Source of the DNA: Alphaproteobacteria bacterium
Lineage (GTDB): Bacteria > Pseudomonadota > Alphaproteobacteria > DSM-16000 > Inquilinaceae
Direction of reading: 5' to 3'
Length of the DNA stretch: 64,000 nucleotides
NCBI GenBank assembly: GCA_028277405.1
Contig: JANQGH010000055.1
Span: forward strand, 62,001-126,000
Shown: positions 44,028 through 53,180 of the stretch, piece after piece
Layout: each line of letters begins with the position of its first letter
Numbering within the stretch: the stretch's first letter is position 1
Position numbers and translations under genes: made by a program
The notes under the pieces: model-generated
The model's input: the letters and a program-made list of their open reading frames with translations, nothing else
The model's database searches: none
Told to the model about the DNA's origin: nothing

Positions 44028-44978
44028 ATGAACGCGCCCGTCTATCGGGCGGTCGTGGCGGGCGTTCCGTCGACAATGACGGCCCGGCTGCTTTGGAGAT
44101 GGCTGGAAGCGGGTCATCAGGTCACGGAGCTTTGGATGCCGGCCGGGCTGGATCGCGGAATGCTGCGGCGGGAGCGGCAACTCGGCTTTTTTCGACCGGG
44201 CTGGTCGGTCGCGGCGGCCGCAAAGCGTTTCAGCATTCCTGTCAGGCATGTCGAGCGTGAGGACTTGGCCAAGGACGAATCGCTGGCCGAAAGCGTTGAG
44301 CGATCGGGCCTGATCCTGTCGTGCATGTTTCCATATCGCGTGCCGTCTCATCTTTTGACATTGGCCGGCGGTCGGGCATTGAATCTACATCCTGCCATGC
44401 TGCCCGCATGGCGGGGTAGCGCGCCCATGATAAGCATGGTCCGTGCCGGCAGGGCGGCACTTGATGGCGGCGTGACCCTGCATGTCATGGTCGATCGGTT
44501 CGATGCCGGCGCGATCGTCGCGGCGGTTCCCGTTCCGCTCGACCCGGGCAAGGACTGGATCTGGTGGGCGCAGGCTCTGTCCCGCGCGTCGGGCGACCTT
44601 GTGCGCGAGGGGGTTGAGCCCTTTCTTAGAGGCGAGATCGATCCCCGGCCTCAGCCGGCATCGCCGACGCCGTATGCCCTAAGGGCGAATGCACAATTCG
44701 CCATCGACAAGACCACAAGCTACGATCAGGCAGAACGGCATCTGTCTCTGTTCGGAGGACACGCCTCCCGTGATCTGAGGACAGATGACCGCACGATCCG
44801 CGTTCTGGGCAGAGCGCGATCGCTCGGGCCTCCAACGGGCGAACCTCCAAGGATCGGCCCATTCTTTGTCGCGATGGACCTCGCCGACGCGCGGTGCCGG
44901 TTTCGCCGCCGGCTGCCGGGCGCCAGCCGGCGGCTGCGTCTCAAGCGGCTGCTGAGGTGGGTCATCGCAGCCTATTGA
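44028..44978 (+). CDS. Formyltransferase-family protein (Fmt/ArnA-like)
   Basis: The 316-residue protein has the formyltransferase catalytic region: ALNLHPAMLPAWRGSAP, with the Asn-x-His, and TLHVMVDRFDAGAIVA with the Asp. A Rossmann-like N-terminus is followed by RHVEREDLAKDE. The C-terminal domain is short, and no def or rsm gene is near, so this is not the housekeeping Fmt. Sugar-nucleotide or other amine formylation is possible. The ATG at 44028 is chosen; the frame extends upstream. It ends 8 bases before the copper promoter. Confidence 0.75.
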   Translation: MNAPVYRAVVAGVPSTMTARLLWRWLEAGHQVTELWMPAGLDRGMLRRERQLGFFRPGWSVAAAAKRFSIPVRHVEREDLAKDESLAESVERSGLILSCMFPYRVPSHLLTLAGGRALNLHPAMLPAWRGSAPMISMVRAGRAALDGGVTLHVMVDRFDAGAIVAAVPVPLDPGKDWIWWAQALSRASGDLVREGVEPFLRGEIDPRPQPASPTPYALRANAQFAIDKTTSYDQAERHLSLFGGHASRDLRTDDRTIRVLGRARSLGPPTGEPPRIGPFFVAMDLADARCRFRRRLPGASRRLRLKRLLRWVIAAY

Positions 44979-44986
44979 GCCTGCCC

Positions 44987-45017
44987 TTGACCTTCCAGTA
45001 ACTGGAATCTCCATGTA
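44987..45017 (+). promoter_or_regulatory. CueR/HmrR-type copper promoter with 19-bp spacer
   Basis: TTGACC (44987-44992) and a -10 near CATGTA (45012-45017) are 19 bases apart, the extended spacing of MerR-family promoters. The spacer holds a perfect 15-base dyad, TTCCAGT-A-ACTGGAA (44993-45007). This is the classic CueR site geometry. A partial hairpin follows in the leader (45020-45038). It drives copA and cueR. Confidence 0.8.
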
Positions 45018-45056
45018 GAGGTCGTTCCTAGAAGGACCGACACTGGAAGTGCGACC

Positions 45057-47240
45057 ATGCGTCAGCAAGTTTTGACCGAGACGTCGGAAGGGCCGTCCGC
45101 AGACAGCGCATCAACCGAGACGCTGTACACCTGCCCGATGCACCCGGAGATCGTGCAGGACCGGCCTGGCTCGTGCCCCAAATGCGGCATGGCGCTGGAG
45201 GTGATGGGCGTACCGACGGCGGACGAGGAAAACGCCGAACTGACCGACATGACACGGCGCTTTTGGGTCAGTCTCGTCCTGTCGGTCCCGCTGCTGGTTA
45301 TGGAGATGGGCGTTCATCTGTTCAGGCTGCCGATCGACGATGTGATCCCGCAGGCCGTCAATCCTTGGATCCAACTGGTGCTGGCAACCCCCGTCCTGCT
45401 TTGGGGCGGCTGGCCGTTTTTCCAACGCGGCTGGGCCTCGGTGGTCAGCCGGCACCTGAACATGTTCACCTTGATCGCCCTGGGCACAGGCGTGGCCTAT
45501 CTCTACAGCGTCGTGGCCACCTTCGCGCCCGGCCTCTTCCCCGAGACCTTGCGGATGGCGGCCGGTACGGTGCCGGTCTATTTCGAAAGCGCCGCGGTCA
45601 TCGTTACCCTGATCCTGCTAGGGCAGGTGTTGGAGCTGCGCGCGCGCGAGCGCACGTCCGGCGCCATCCGCGCGCTCTTGGATCTGGCGCCGAAGACCGC
45701 ACGGCGCCTGTTGGACGACGGCAACGAGGAAGAGGTGCCGATCGACGCCGTCTCCGTCGGCGACAGGCTGCGCGTCCGGCCGGGCGACAAGGTGCCGCTG
45801 GACGGCATCGTGTCGACGGGCACCAGCGCGATCGATGAAAGCATGCTCACCGGCGAACCGGTCCCGGTCGAAAAGTCGCCGGGCGACCGCGTGACCGGCG
45901 GCACGCTGAACGGTTCCGGCAGTTTCGTTTTCGAGGTCGACCGGGTCGGTACAGACACGATGCTGGCCCAGGTCGTTGAGATGGTCGCCGAGGCCCAGCG
46001 TAGCCGGGCGCCGATCCAGAAGCTGGTCGACCAGGTTTCGGCCGTGTTCGTGCCCGCCGTGGTCGCCGTCGCTGTTATCGCCTTCGTCGTCTGGGCTCTT
46101 GTCGGCCCGACGCCGTCCTTTGTCTTCGCGCTGATTGCCGCGGTCAGCGTGCTGATCATCGCCTGCCCATGCGCCCTGGGCCTGGCGACGCCGATGTCGA
46201 TCATGGTGGCGACCGGCCGAGGTGCCAGTCTCGGCGTGCTGATCAAGAATGCCGAGGCGTTGGAGCGGCTGGCCAAGGTCGACACGATCGTGATCGACAA
46301 AACCGGCACGCTGACCGAGGGCAAGCCGGCGCTGACCGGCCTCGTGCCCGTCGACGGCTGGCGCGAGGACGACCTGCTGCGCCTGGCGGCCGGTCTGGAA
46401 AAGGGCAGCGAGCATCCGCTCGCCGCCGCTATCGTCGCGGCAGCCAAGACGCGCTCTTTAAGCCTGGCAAGCGCCGACGCGTTCAGCAGCGAAACCGGCA
46501 TGGGCGTCCGCGGTATGGTCGAGGGGCGGCGCATTGTTCTGGGGACGGAGAAGCTGATGCGCGAAGCAGGCGCCGACCCCGCACCGCTCGCCGACAAGGC
46601 CGACGAACTGCGCCGGGATGGGGCGACCGTCATGTTCGTCGGCGTCGACGGCACGTTGGCCGGCCTGCTTGCGGTTGCGGACCCCATCAAGCAAACGACC
46701 CATGCCGCCATTGAAGCTCTGCACGCTCAGGGCCTGAAGGTCGTTATGGCCACTGGCGACAATCGCCTCACGGCCGAAGCGGTCGCCCGGCGCCTCGGCA
46801 TCGATCGGATCGAGGCGGAAATCATGCCGCAAGACAAGGCCAACCTGGTCAAGGAGCTGCAGGCATCCGGCGCCAAGGTCGCCATGGCCGGCGACGGGAT
46901 CAATGATGCGCCCGCCCTGGCACAGGCCGATGTCGGCATCGCCATGGGCGCGGGGGCCGATGTGGCCGTGGAAAGTGCCGGCATGACCCTGGTCAAGGGC
47001 GACCTGAACGGCCTGCTGCGGGCCCGCGAACTGGCGACGGCTACCATCCGCAACATCCGCCAGAACCTGGTCTTCGCCTTCGGATACAATACGATCGGCG
47101 TTCCCATCGCGGCCGGCATCCTTTATCCGGTCTTCGGGCTGCTGCTCAGCCCGATGATCGCCGCCGCTGCCATGAGCCTGAGTTCGGTCTCGGTCATCGG
47201 CAACGCGTTGAGGCTGCGCGGCGTCAAGATAGGGGGGTGA
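45057..47240 (+). CDS. copA: Copper-exporting P1B-type ATPase
   Basis: The 727-residue pump has the Cu(I) membrane motif CPC ([13 protein letters not shown], Cys370 and Cys372), the phosphorylated Asp414 (DKTGTLTEG), the P1B HP motif ([10 protein letters not shown]), [10 protein letters not shown], and the YN/MS-S motifs in the last spans. The N-terminus has no HMA domain; instead [10 protein letters not shown] followed by [10 protein letters not shown] forms a short His/Cys zinc-ribbon-like metal-binding domain, common in the CopA-like subgroup. It exports Cu(I) from the cytoplasm. cueR follows 4 bases downstream. Confidence 0.93.
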   Translation: MRQQVLTETSEGPSADSASTETLYTCPMHPEIVQDRPGSCPKCGMALEVMGVPTADEENAELTDMTRRFWVSLVLSVPLLVMEMGVHLFRLPIDDVIPQAVNPWIQLVLATPVLLWGGWPFFQRGWASVVSRHLNMFTLIALGTGVAYLYSVVATFAPGLFPETLRMAAGTVPVYFESAAVIVTLILLGQVLELRARERTSGAIRALLDLAPKTARRLLDDGNEEEVPIDAVSVGDRLRVRPGDKVPLDGIVSTGTSAIDESMLTGEPVPVEKSPGDRVTGGTLNGSGSFVFEVDRVGTDTMLAQVVEMVAEAQRSRAPIQKLVDQVSAVFVPAVVAVAVIAFVVWALVGPTPSFVFALIAAVSVLIIACPCALGLATPMSIMVATGRGASLGVLIKNAEALERLAKVDTIVIDKTGTLTEGKPALTGLVPVDGWREDDLLRLAAGLEKGSEHPLAAAIVAAAKTRSLSLASADAFSSETGMGVRGMVEGRRIVLGTEKLMREAGADPAPLADKADELRRDGATVMFVGVDGTLAGLLAVADPIKQTTHAAIEALHAQGLKVVMATGDNRLTAEAVARRLGIDRIEAEIMPQDKANLVKELQASGAKVAMAGDGINDAPALAQADVGIAMGAGADVAVESAGMTLVKGDLNGLLRARELATATIRNIRQNLVFAFGYNTIGVPIAAGILYPVFGLLLSPMIAAAAMSLSSVSVIGNALRLRGVKIGG

Positions 47241-47244
47241 GCCC

Positions 47245-47643
47245 GTGAATATCGGCGAGGTGGCCCAGAAGACGGGGCTGCCGGCAAAGACCATCCGCTA
47301 TTACGAGGATATCGGCCTGGTCACGGCGGAGCGGCGGCCGAACGGCTACCGGGACTATGGCGACACCGAAATCCACAATCTGCGCTTCGTGCAGCGTGCC
47401 CGCGGCCTCGGCTTTTCGGTGGCCGACTGCCGCGATCTGTTGTCGCTATACCGCGACCGGCACCGGTCGAGCAGCGACGTCAGGGCCCTTGCCGAGGCAC
47501 GGTTGCGCAAGGTCGACGACAAGATCGCCGAGCTTCAGGGTCTAAGGGCGACGTTGGACCATCTGGTGAATGCCTGTGCCGGAGATGACAGGCCGGACTG
47601 TCCGATCTTGGACGATCTGGCGGGCGATCCGAACGCAACCTGA
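47245..47643 (+). CDS. cueR: Cu(I)-responsive MerR-family regulator CueR/HmrR
   Basis: The 132-residue protein has a MerR winged helix (MNIGEVAQKTGLPAKTIRYY; ERRPNGYRDYGDTEIHNLRF), a long dimerisation helix and a C-terminal Cys pair (ACAGDDRPDCPIL) at the Cu(I)-site spacing of seven. It starts with GTG, 4 bases after copA. It activates the 19-bp-spaced promoter at 44987-45017 and so controls its own gene with copA. Confidence 0.93.
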   Translation: MNIGEVAQKTGLPAKTIRYYEDIGLVTAERRPNGYRDYGDTEIHNLRFVQRARGLGFSVADCRDLLSLYRDRHRSSSDVRALAEARLRKVDDKIAELQGLRATLDHLVNACAGDDRPDCPILDDLAGDPNAT

Positions 47644-47652
47644 CGCCGTTCT

Positions 47653-48528
47653 TTAATGGGTTGTCGCCACCTCGCCGTCGACGGTTGCGTCGATCCAGGC
47701 CTGAGTCGTCGCCGACCATCCGGCTGGAAGTCCATGGCCGCCATCGTGCAGGCAAAGTTGTAGGGATGAGCCGCCGGTGCAGCTCTGCCAGACGCTGCAA
47801 CTTGAGGGCGGTACCGCAAGATCGGTCAGGTCCGGCGCTGCGACGCAGGCGTTGTTGGCGATCATCACGTCGAAACTCTCAAACACGTCGCCCTGCTTGA
47901 ACGTATCGCGCAGCCATCTGCCCTCCAGCGGCACGACCGTATCCGCCGTGCCGTGCGTGTGACGTATGGTCACCGGACCGGCCTCGCAGGCCTCCGGCAA
48001 GGGTTCCCAAAATGCCCCCGAGACAGGGGCAAAATGGGTGAACGGCGCACCCTGAAAGCAGGCCAGCGACCAGACCATGAAACCGCCGGAACTGAAGCCG
48101 GCCGCCACCACCCGTTGCGGGTCGACGGGATAGTCGGCCGCGAGATCCTCGACGATGGCAACCGAATAGGCGTCATCATCAGGTTCGGTGCGCGGGTTTC
48201 CCTGATGGGTCCAGCGACCGTCCAGGCCGTTTGCCGCGACAAAGATGTACCCGGCATCCGTCCAACCCTCGACCAGGCTTCGATTGCGGATGCCGGCCAG
48301 GCCGGAACCTCGAAAGCCATGATACCAGATCATCACCGGCACGGCAGCACGATCATCGATATCGCCCGGCAGCGCGACATAATACTGGCGTTCCGACTGA
48401 CCCTCGACCGGCAGGGGGCAGGCGACCTCGCCGCCACACCCGCGACCGTCCGTCTGTGCCATGGCGCTTGAGGCCAGGAGAGTAGCCGCGATCATCGACA
48501 TCGTGACAGCCAACGGGTTGCGTGGCAC
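47653..48528 (-). CDS. Secreted PHB-depolymerase/LpqC-family esterase
   Basis: The 291-residue precursor has a signal (LAVTMSMIAATLLASSAMA) and an alpha/beta hydrolase with HGFRGSG, the nucleophile elbow VVAAGFSSGGFMVWSLA, an Asp in HGTADTVVPL and the catalytic His in CLHDGGHGLP. Extra Cys residues suggest disulfides in the periplasm. The GTG at 48528 follows GGGAG and gives a full signal; an ATG at 48501 is possible. Convergent with cueR. Substrates may include polyesters or feruloyl esters. Confidence 0.85.
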   Translation of the reverse strand: MPRNPLAVTMSMIAATLLASSAMAQTDGRGCGGEVACPLPVEGQSERQYYVALPGDIDDRAAVPVMIWYHGFRGSGLAGIRNRSLVEGWTDAGYIFVAANGLDGRWTHQGNPRTEPDDDAYSVAIVEDLAADYPVDPQRVVAAGFSSGGFMVWSLACFQGAPFTHFAPVSGAFWEPLPEACEAGPVTIRHTHGTADTVVPLEGRWLRDTFKQGDVFESFDVMIANNACVAAPDLTDLAVPPSSCSVWQSCTGGSSLQLCLHDGGHGLPAGWSATTQAWIDATVDGEVATTH

Positions 48529-48538
48529 GCTCGTCTCC

Positions 48539-48763
48539 CTATCCTGAACCGCCGTTCAAAAGCCGGTCGATGGCCTCGACGGACGCCAGTTCAAGGATTT
48601 CTTCCGTTTCCATTGGCCGCCCAAGCCGGGCCTCCAGCGCCAGCATGATACGCATGTGGCCGAGGCTGTCCCAGCCCTCAACGGTCTCGATCGTGCCGTT
48701 CGCGGGAACGTGATCGCGCGGCCGTTCGATGGCCTCGGCTACCAGCATGCGTGCGTCGGTCAT
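48539..48763 (-). CDS. Acyl/peptidyl carrier protein
   Basis: The 74-residue protein is a stand-alone carrier. WDSLGHMRIMLALEARLG holds the Ser for the phosphopantetheine arm. Its N-terminus is MTDARMLVAEAIERP. It overlaps the GNAT gene by 4 bases (ATGA) and the ligase gene is next upstream, so the three gene products form a loading and transfer cassette. It is unlike the fatty-acid ACP, which is not here. A longer start would add 10 poorly matching residues. Confidence 0.85.
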   Translation of the reverse strand: MTDARMLVAEAIERPRDHVPANGTIETVEGWDSLGHMRIMLALEARLGRPMETEEILELASVEAIDRLLNGGSG

Positions 48764-49338
48764 GTCTGGTTTTCGGCCCGTATTGCCTGCCACTCTTCGG
48801 CAAGCATGCCGAATGCGACCAGGTCCGACGCATCGCCATCGGCGGATCGGCCGCCCTTGCGCAAGACTCCCTCCTTCTTGAAGCCGAGGCGCTGATAGTT
48901 GTAGATGCTGGCGAAGTTGCGGCCGAATGGCGTGCCCCAGGCGCGTACGCAGCCCCGCACGTCGAACAAATAGTCCAGAACGGCGGCGTGCGTTTCAAGG
49001 ACCAGCCCCTTGCCCCACCAGTCGGTGTCGCCGACCACCACCCCGATAAGGGCCACCTTGCCGCCGACGACACGCGCAGTTTCATAGCCGACAAGCCGGT
49101 CGTTCCGTTTGTCGAAAATGGCCAGGGTCAGGCGGTTCCGGTTGTCGGCGACGGTGAACTGTCGGCGCCAGCGGCGTAGCAGCCAGCCGCCGGCGCTGAG
49201 TTCGAGGCCGGCCATAACCTCCTCATTCTCCGTCCAGGCAAAGGTGTGGCGGGCAATCCAGCGCTGGCTGACCGATCTTAAGACGAAGCGCTCGGTGGTT
49301 AGCACCACGGGCTTGCCCTTGTTCCAGCGCAGCCTCAC
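48760..49338 (-). CDS. GNAT-family N-acyltransferase
   Basis: The 192-residue protein shows the GNAT pattern: TTERFVLRSVSQRW at the start, a DRLVGYETARVVGGKVALIG central strand, VVVGDTDWWGKGLVLETHAA in place of the acetyl-CoA loop, and ASIYNYQRLGFKKEGVLRKG in the last motif. The RimJ-like layout is seen. Start is GTG at 49338, overlapping the ligase stop by 4 bases. It could take an acyl group from the carrier protein instead of CoA. The acceptor is unknown. Confidence 0.85.
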   Translation of the reverse strand: MRLRWNKGKPVVLTTERFVLRSVSQRWIARHTFAWTENEEVMAGLELSAGGWLLRRWRRQFTVADNRNRLTLAIFDKRNDRLVGYETARVVGGKVALIGVVVGDTDWWGKGLVLETHAAVLDYLFDVRGCVRAWGTPFGRNFASIYNYQRLGFKKEGVLRKGGRSADGDASDLVAFGMLAEEWQAIRAENQT

Positions 49339-50798
49339 GGTGCCGCCCCCGGCTCTAGGCTGCCCAGGCACAGCGCGGCGACCTGGTCGCGCCGGACCTT
49401 GCCGCGATCGCTGCGGGGCAGGCGATCGATTACGAACAGGCGGCTCGGCACGGCTTGGGGGCGGATGCGGGCGCGGCACCATTCGCGCAGCCCGTCAGTC
49501 TCGATCGTCGCGCCACCTTCCGCCACCACCGCGGCGGCGACGGCTTCGCCGAAGACCGGATCGGGCATGGCAAAGCCGCAGGCCTCGGCGATCCCCGGAT
49601 GGCCTTGCAGCAGCAGATCGATCTCCTCGGCCGGGATTTTGATGCCGGCGCGGTTGATCTCGAACTTCGTCCGGCCGATCAGGCGCAAACGGCCGGCCTC
49701 GTCGATCTCACCGACGTCGCCCGTGTCCAGCCAGCCGCCGGGCAGGCTGCGCGCCGTCATTTCCGGCTGATCCAGATAGCCCAGCATCAGTGACGGCGAG
49801 GCAACCAGCACTTCGCCCCGGCCGACGGGCGCAATGGACCCGTCCGGCGAACGCACGGCCAGCGCACCGCCCCAGGGCCGGCCAACCAGACCGTCCGCGG
49901 GATCACCGTCCGCCAGGTCGTGGCCGCCGATCCAGTTTGCCGCCTCGGTCATGCCGTACATGTTGACGACATGCCGTGTGCCGGCCCACGCCGCGATCGC
50001 TTGCCACTGGTCTCTCGACAGCGGCGCGGATCCGACATGAACGCGCTGAAGACTCTGTCGTCGCGGTGGCCGTGCCGCACGCAAGGCAATCTGCCAGATT
50101 GCCGGCACCGATGACATGAACCGAACCTCGGCGTCGTCAATCACCTCGCCCAGGCGCGAAAGCCCGGCAATGCCGGCATCCGGCCACAGGATGACGTGTC
50201 CGCCGGCAAACAAGGGGGTCAGCGCATTTCCGATCAAGCCATGTCCGAAATGCAGAGGCAGGGGGCAAAGGCTGGTCGCCAGCGTTTCCGGGCCGATATG
50301 GGCGACGTTCAATGCCAGCCGCGCCAGCAGGGCGCGGTGGGACAGCGTGACGCCCTTCGGCGTGCTCGTGGTTCCCGAGGTCATCAACACCAGGGCCGGG
50401 TCGTCCAGCGTCACGTTGTGACGGACCGGCATCCGCCGGCCTCGGAGCGTCGCGCCCGGGGACGGCAATGCAGTGGCCCCAGGGGGCGCGGCTGCAGGAT
50501 CGGGCAGGGACCACAGGTTGGGACGGACGCTTTGCTCGATCGCCGCGATCTCGGCCGCCGGCAGCGACGGCAACAGCAACACTGCCAAGGCGCCGCATTG
50601 CCAGGCGGCGAACAGGTCGATCAGCAAGGGCACCGGGCGATCTGGAACCACGGCGAGCCGCTGGCCGGCTTTCAAGCCACCTGCGGCCAGGTCCAATGCG
50701 CGATCGTTCGCTGCCTCTTCAAGCTGGGCGACGTCAAGGATCGGGCCGTTCGGCCTGTCCTGGACCGCGCCTGACTTCGGCAGCGTTGAAAGCAACAT
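49335..50798 (-). CDS. AMP-dependent synthetase/ligase (stand-alone adenylation enzyme)
   Basis: The 487-residue protein has the adenylation motifs in order: LMTSGTTSTPKGVTLSHRAL, NMYGMTEAANWIGG, GWLDTGDVGEID, LIGRTKFEINRAGIKIPAEE and SDRGKVRRDQV with the catalytic Lys. It lacks a fused carrier domain; the separate carrier is two genes downstream. It should adenylate an acid and load the carrier. ATG at 50798 is chosen, with GTG at 50804 as alternative. The acid is unknown. Confidence 0.88.
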   Translation of the reverse strand: MLLSTLPKSGAVQDRPNGPILDVAQLEEAANDRALDLAAGGLKAGQRLAVVPDRPVPLLIDLFAAWQCGALAVLLLPSLPAAEIAAIEQSVRPNLWSLPDPAAAPPGATALPSPGATLRGRRMPVRHNVTLDDPALVLMTSGTTSTPKGVTLSHRALLARLALNVAHIGPETLATSLCPLPLHFGHGLIGNALTPLFAGGHVILWPDAGIAGLSRLGEVIDDAEVRFMSSVPAIWQIALRAARPPRRQSLQRVHVGSAPLSRDQWQAIAAWAGTRHVVNMYGMTEAANWIGGHDLADGDPADGLVGRPWGGALAVRSPDGSIAPVGRGEVLVASPSLMLGYLDQPEMTARSLPGGWLDTGDVGEIDEAGRLRLIGRTKFEINRAGIKIPAEEIDLLLQGHPGIAEACGFAMPDPVFGEAVAAAVVAEGGATIETDGLREWCRARIRPQAVPSRLFVIDRLPRSDRGKVRRDQVAALCLGSLEPGAAP

Positions 50799-50999
50799 GA
50801 CCACTAAGGTCCGGATCTTTGCGTTGGACAGCTTTGGGGGCAGCTTGGGGGAAGCTGGTAGTATGGCGTCCGACTATTGCAAAAGTCGAGACGTAATCCA
50901 GACCGTTATTCAGGGTTGCTGCCGGTGCGCCGAGCCGTGATCGGTTCGGTTGAAATGCGCGGTTGCGATCGCCAGCGTCGCGATGATGTGTGACCTTTC

Positions 51000-53012
51000 C
51001 TAAACAAGCCGTCCGGATTGCTGCCCTTCGAACACGGCCTCCAGCGCTGTCCTGGCCGCCTGGGCATCGCCGACCGCGTTGAAGGTCGTAGCGATCTGCC
51101 GTTCTGCCGCAGCCTTGCGCAGATCCTGGATCAAGCCGGAACGCGGGCGTCCGTGAACCGGCGCGATGACCGACCCGACATCGACCATCTCTTGCCTGGT
51201 ATCGCTTGACAGGTCGACCACTGTCGCCGTGCCATTCTCGAACGCCAGCACCGTGTGCAGCCCCATAATCCGCACGCTCTTCTGCTTCAGCCGATGGCGC
51301 AGGGCGAAGCTGGAATAGATCGGGATGGTCCAGCCCGGCGTGCCGGTCGGTGCCAGCAGGATCACCTCGTGGCCTCTGTCGGCCAGCCATTCGGCGACCG
51401 AAAGCACCGACCAGGTGCCGAGATTGTCGACCAGCAGAACGCGATGGCCAAGCGTGTCCGGGGCGGCCAGAGCCGCCTCCAAGGTCATGGCCTCGCCAGC
51501 CTCCAACGGCATCGCCGCGGGTTCAGCGCCCGTCGCGACCACGACCGCGTCCGGCGTTTCCTCAAGCACATCATCGACCGTCGCGCGCCGGTTCAGCACC
51601 ACCTCGACGCCCAGACGCTCCAACGACTGCTGCTGAAACGACAGCAGGTTTAACGCGTCGTGCCTCAGCGGCATCGCATCGACCAGCGCCAGCGCGCCGC
51701 CAAGCCGTGCGCCGGCCTCCCAAAGTGTCACCGCGTGGCCGCGGGCCGCGGCGGTCAGCGCCGTCTCCATGCCGCCCGGTCCACCGCCGATGACCAGCAG
51801 ACGCCGTTTTTCCGCCGTCGGCGCCGATTCCGCCTCTGGCCAGTCGTCTTCAAGCCCGGCCCTCGGATTGACCAGGCAGGTGATGGCCAGGTTCTGCGCG
51901 AGGTATCCCGCACAGCCCTGATTGCACCCGATGCAGGGGCGGATCTCGTCTTCACGACCGGCGATCGACTTCGCGACGATGGCGGGCTCGGCGATGTGGG
52001 CACGGGCCATGCCGACCATGTCGGCGTCGCCCGCCGCAAGAACCGTTTCGGCCTCCGCCAGGGTGCGAAACTTGCACACGGCGAAGACAGCGGGTGGCCG
52101 CGGCAGCGTGGCGACCGCCTGCTTGATGGCGGGCGCGAGGCCGCGAAACCGGGCCGCATCGAAGGCCATGTCCGCCATCTGGGTCGAGATCGTGTAGCTG
52201 CCGTGATAGGCGGAATGGCTGACATTGACGAAGTCGACCTCGGTCTTCGTGCAAAGCGTCGCGACGATCTCGCACATCATCTCCAAGGTCAGGCCGCCGG
52301 GCAGAAACTCGTCCGCGCTGACCCGGATGCCGAGGGTCGCGTCTTCGCCGATCGCACGCCGGACTGCGGCCAGGGTCTCGGCCGCGAAGCGCATCCGGTT
52401 CTCCGGCGACCCGCCATAGGCGTCGTCGCGCAAGTTGGTTGCCGGGGACAGGAATTGCTGCAGCAGATGGCCGTGGGCCAGTTGCAGTTCGATACCGTCA
52501 AGGCCTGCCTCCAAGAGGTTGACGGCCGTGTCGGCGTGCCCCGCGACCACCTCGGCGATTTCGTCCGTGGTCATCGGGTGGGGCGGCGGCGCGGTCGCGG
52601 TCCACGGCACGGGCGAGGCGCCCCAGGCGGGCGTACGGGTGTAGTTGCCGTCGATGTGCCGGCCGAGGTGAATGATCTGGCCGAACAGTTTGGCGCCTGC
52701 GCCCTGAACGGCATCCGCGACGGCGGCGAAATGCGGGATGGCGTCGCGCTCATATCCGTTCACGCCCTGCGCCCGGCCCAGCGAGCTGTGGTGCACCCGA
52801 ATGCCTTCGAAGATGATCAGGCCGACGCCGCCTTCGGCCCTGGCGCGGTGATAGGCCGCATGGCGCGACGATGGCTTGTTGTCGGCCCCGAAATTGGTCG
52901 TGTGGGCGGGCACGAAGATCCGGTTTCGAATGGTCGTGCTGCCGACGGTGAGCGGCTGCAACGCGTGATGGTAGTGTTGGCCGTTCGTCTTCGAATCCGT
53001 CGTACGTGTCAT
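51000..53012 (-). CDS. TMADH/2,4-dienoyl-CoA reductase-type flavin oxidoreductase
   Basis: The 670-residue protein joins an FMN TIM barrel (LTVGSTTIRNRIFVPAHTTN; LQLAHGHLLQQFLSPATNLR; CKFRTLAEAETVL) to a 4Fe-4S motif with four Cys (RPCIGCNQGCAGYL and later TCLVNP) and an FAD/NAD domain (LLVIGGGPGGMETALTAA). The architecture is complete. Members demethylate N-methyl compounds or reduce enoyl groups. The start region overlies an 11-base tandem repeat. It is divergent from the TauD operon and may work in the same pathway. Confidence 0.9.
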   Translation of the reverse strand: MTRTTDSKTNGQHYHHALQPLTVGSTTIRNRIFVPAHTTNFGADNKPSSRHAAYHRARAEGGVGLIIFEGIRVHHSSLGRAQGVNGYERDAIPHFAAVADAVQGAGAKLFGQIIHLGRHIDGNYTRTPAWGASPVPWTATAPPPHPMTTDEIAEVVAGHADTAVNLLEAGLDGIELQLAHGHLLQQFLSPATNLRDDAYGGSPENRMRFAAETLAAVRRAIGEDATLGIRVSADEFLPGGLTLEMMCEIVATLCTKTEVDFVNVSHSAYHGSYTISTQMADMAFDAARFRGLAPAIKQAVATLPRPPAVFAVCKFRTLAEAETVLAAGDADMVGMARAHIAEPAIVAKSIAGREDEIRPCIGCNQGCAGYLAQNLAITCLVNPRAGLEDDWPEAESAPTAEKRRLLVIGGGPGGMETALTAAARGHAVTLWEAGARLGGALALVDAMPLRHDALNLLSFQQQSLERLGVEVVLNRRATVDDVLEETPDAVVVATGAEPAAMPLEAGEAMTLEAALAAPDTLGHRVLLVDNLGTWSVLSVAEWLADRGHEVILLAPTGTPGWTIPIYSSFALRHRLKQKSVRIMGLHTVLAFENGTATVVDLSSDTRQEMVDVGSVIAPVHGRPRSGLIQDLRKAAAERQIATTFNAVGDAQAARTALEAVFEGQQSGRLV

Positions 53013-53018
53013 GGCTGT

Positions 53019-53051
53019 CCCCCTTCTTGCCCCCTTCTTGCCCCTGTCTTG
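53019..53051. repeat. 11-base tandem repeat overlapping the leader of the flavoprotein gene
   Basis: The plus strand has CCCCCTTCTTG at 53019-53029 and 53030-53040, and a degraded third copy (CCCCTGTCTTG) at 53041-53051. On the minus strand each copy reads AAGAAGGGGG or similar, so copies act as alternate Shine-Dalgarno sequences just before the start at 53012. Copy change by slippage could tune translation. Confidence 0.7.
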
Positions 53052-53080
53052 CCAAGGCCGGCCCGAACGCTCGGGTTCAG

Positions 53081-53109
53081 TTGACAGGCCCGGGCGATGA
53101 ACCTAGCAT
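53081..53109 (+). promoter_or_regulatory. Strong sigma-70 promoter of the TauD operon
   Basis: TTGACA (53081-53086) is a perfect -35 and TAGCAT (53104-53109) a 4/6 -10, 17 bases apart. The leader would be about 65 bases before the ATG at 53181. It lies in the 168-base divergent region and would serve the TauD, DUF2848 and transporter genes. Confidence 0.55.
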
Positions 53110-53180
53110 TGTATTAAATATAGGACAGCTTGGCCACTCAAGGCCATCTTCCTTGGTGGTTTGGACAGGGCGGAAAACAG

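Noticed and set aside
51660..53084. Plus-strand frame of 474 codons opposite the flavoenzyme
   Set aside because: It is antisense to a full FMN/4Fe-4S/FAD protein and has low-complexity composition.
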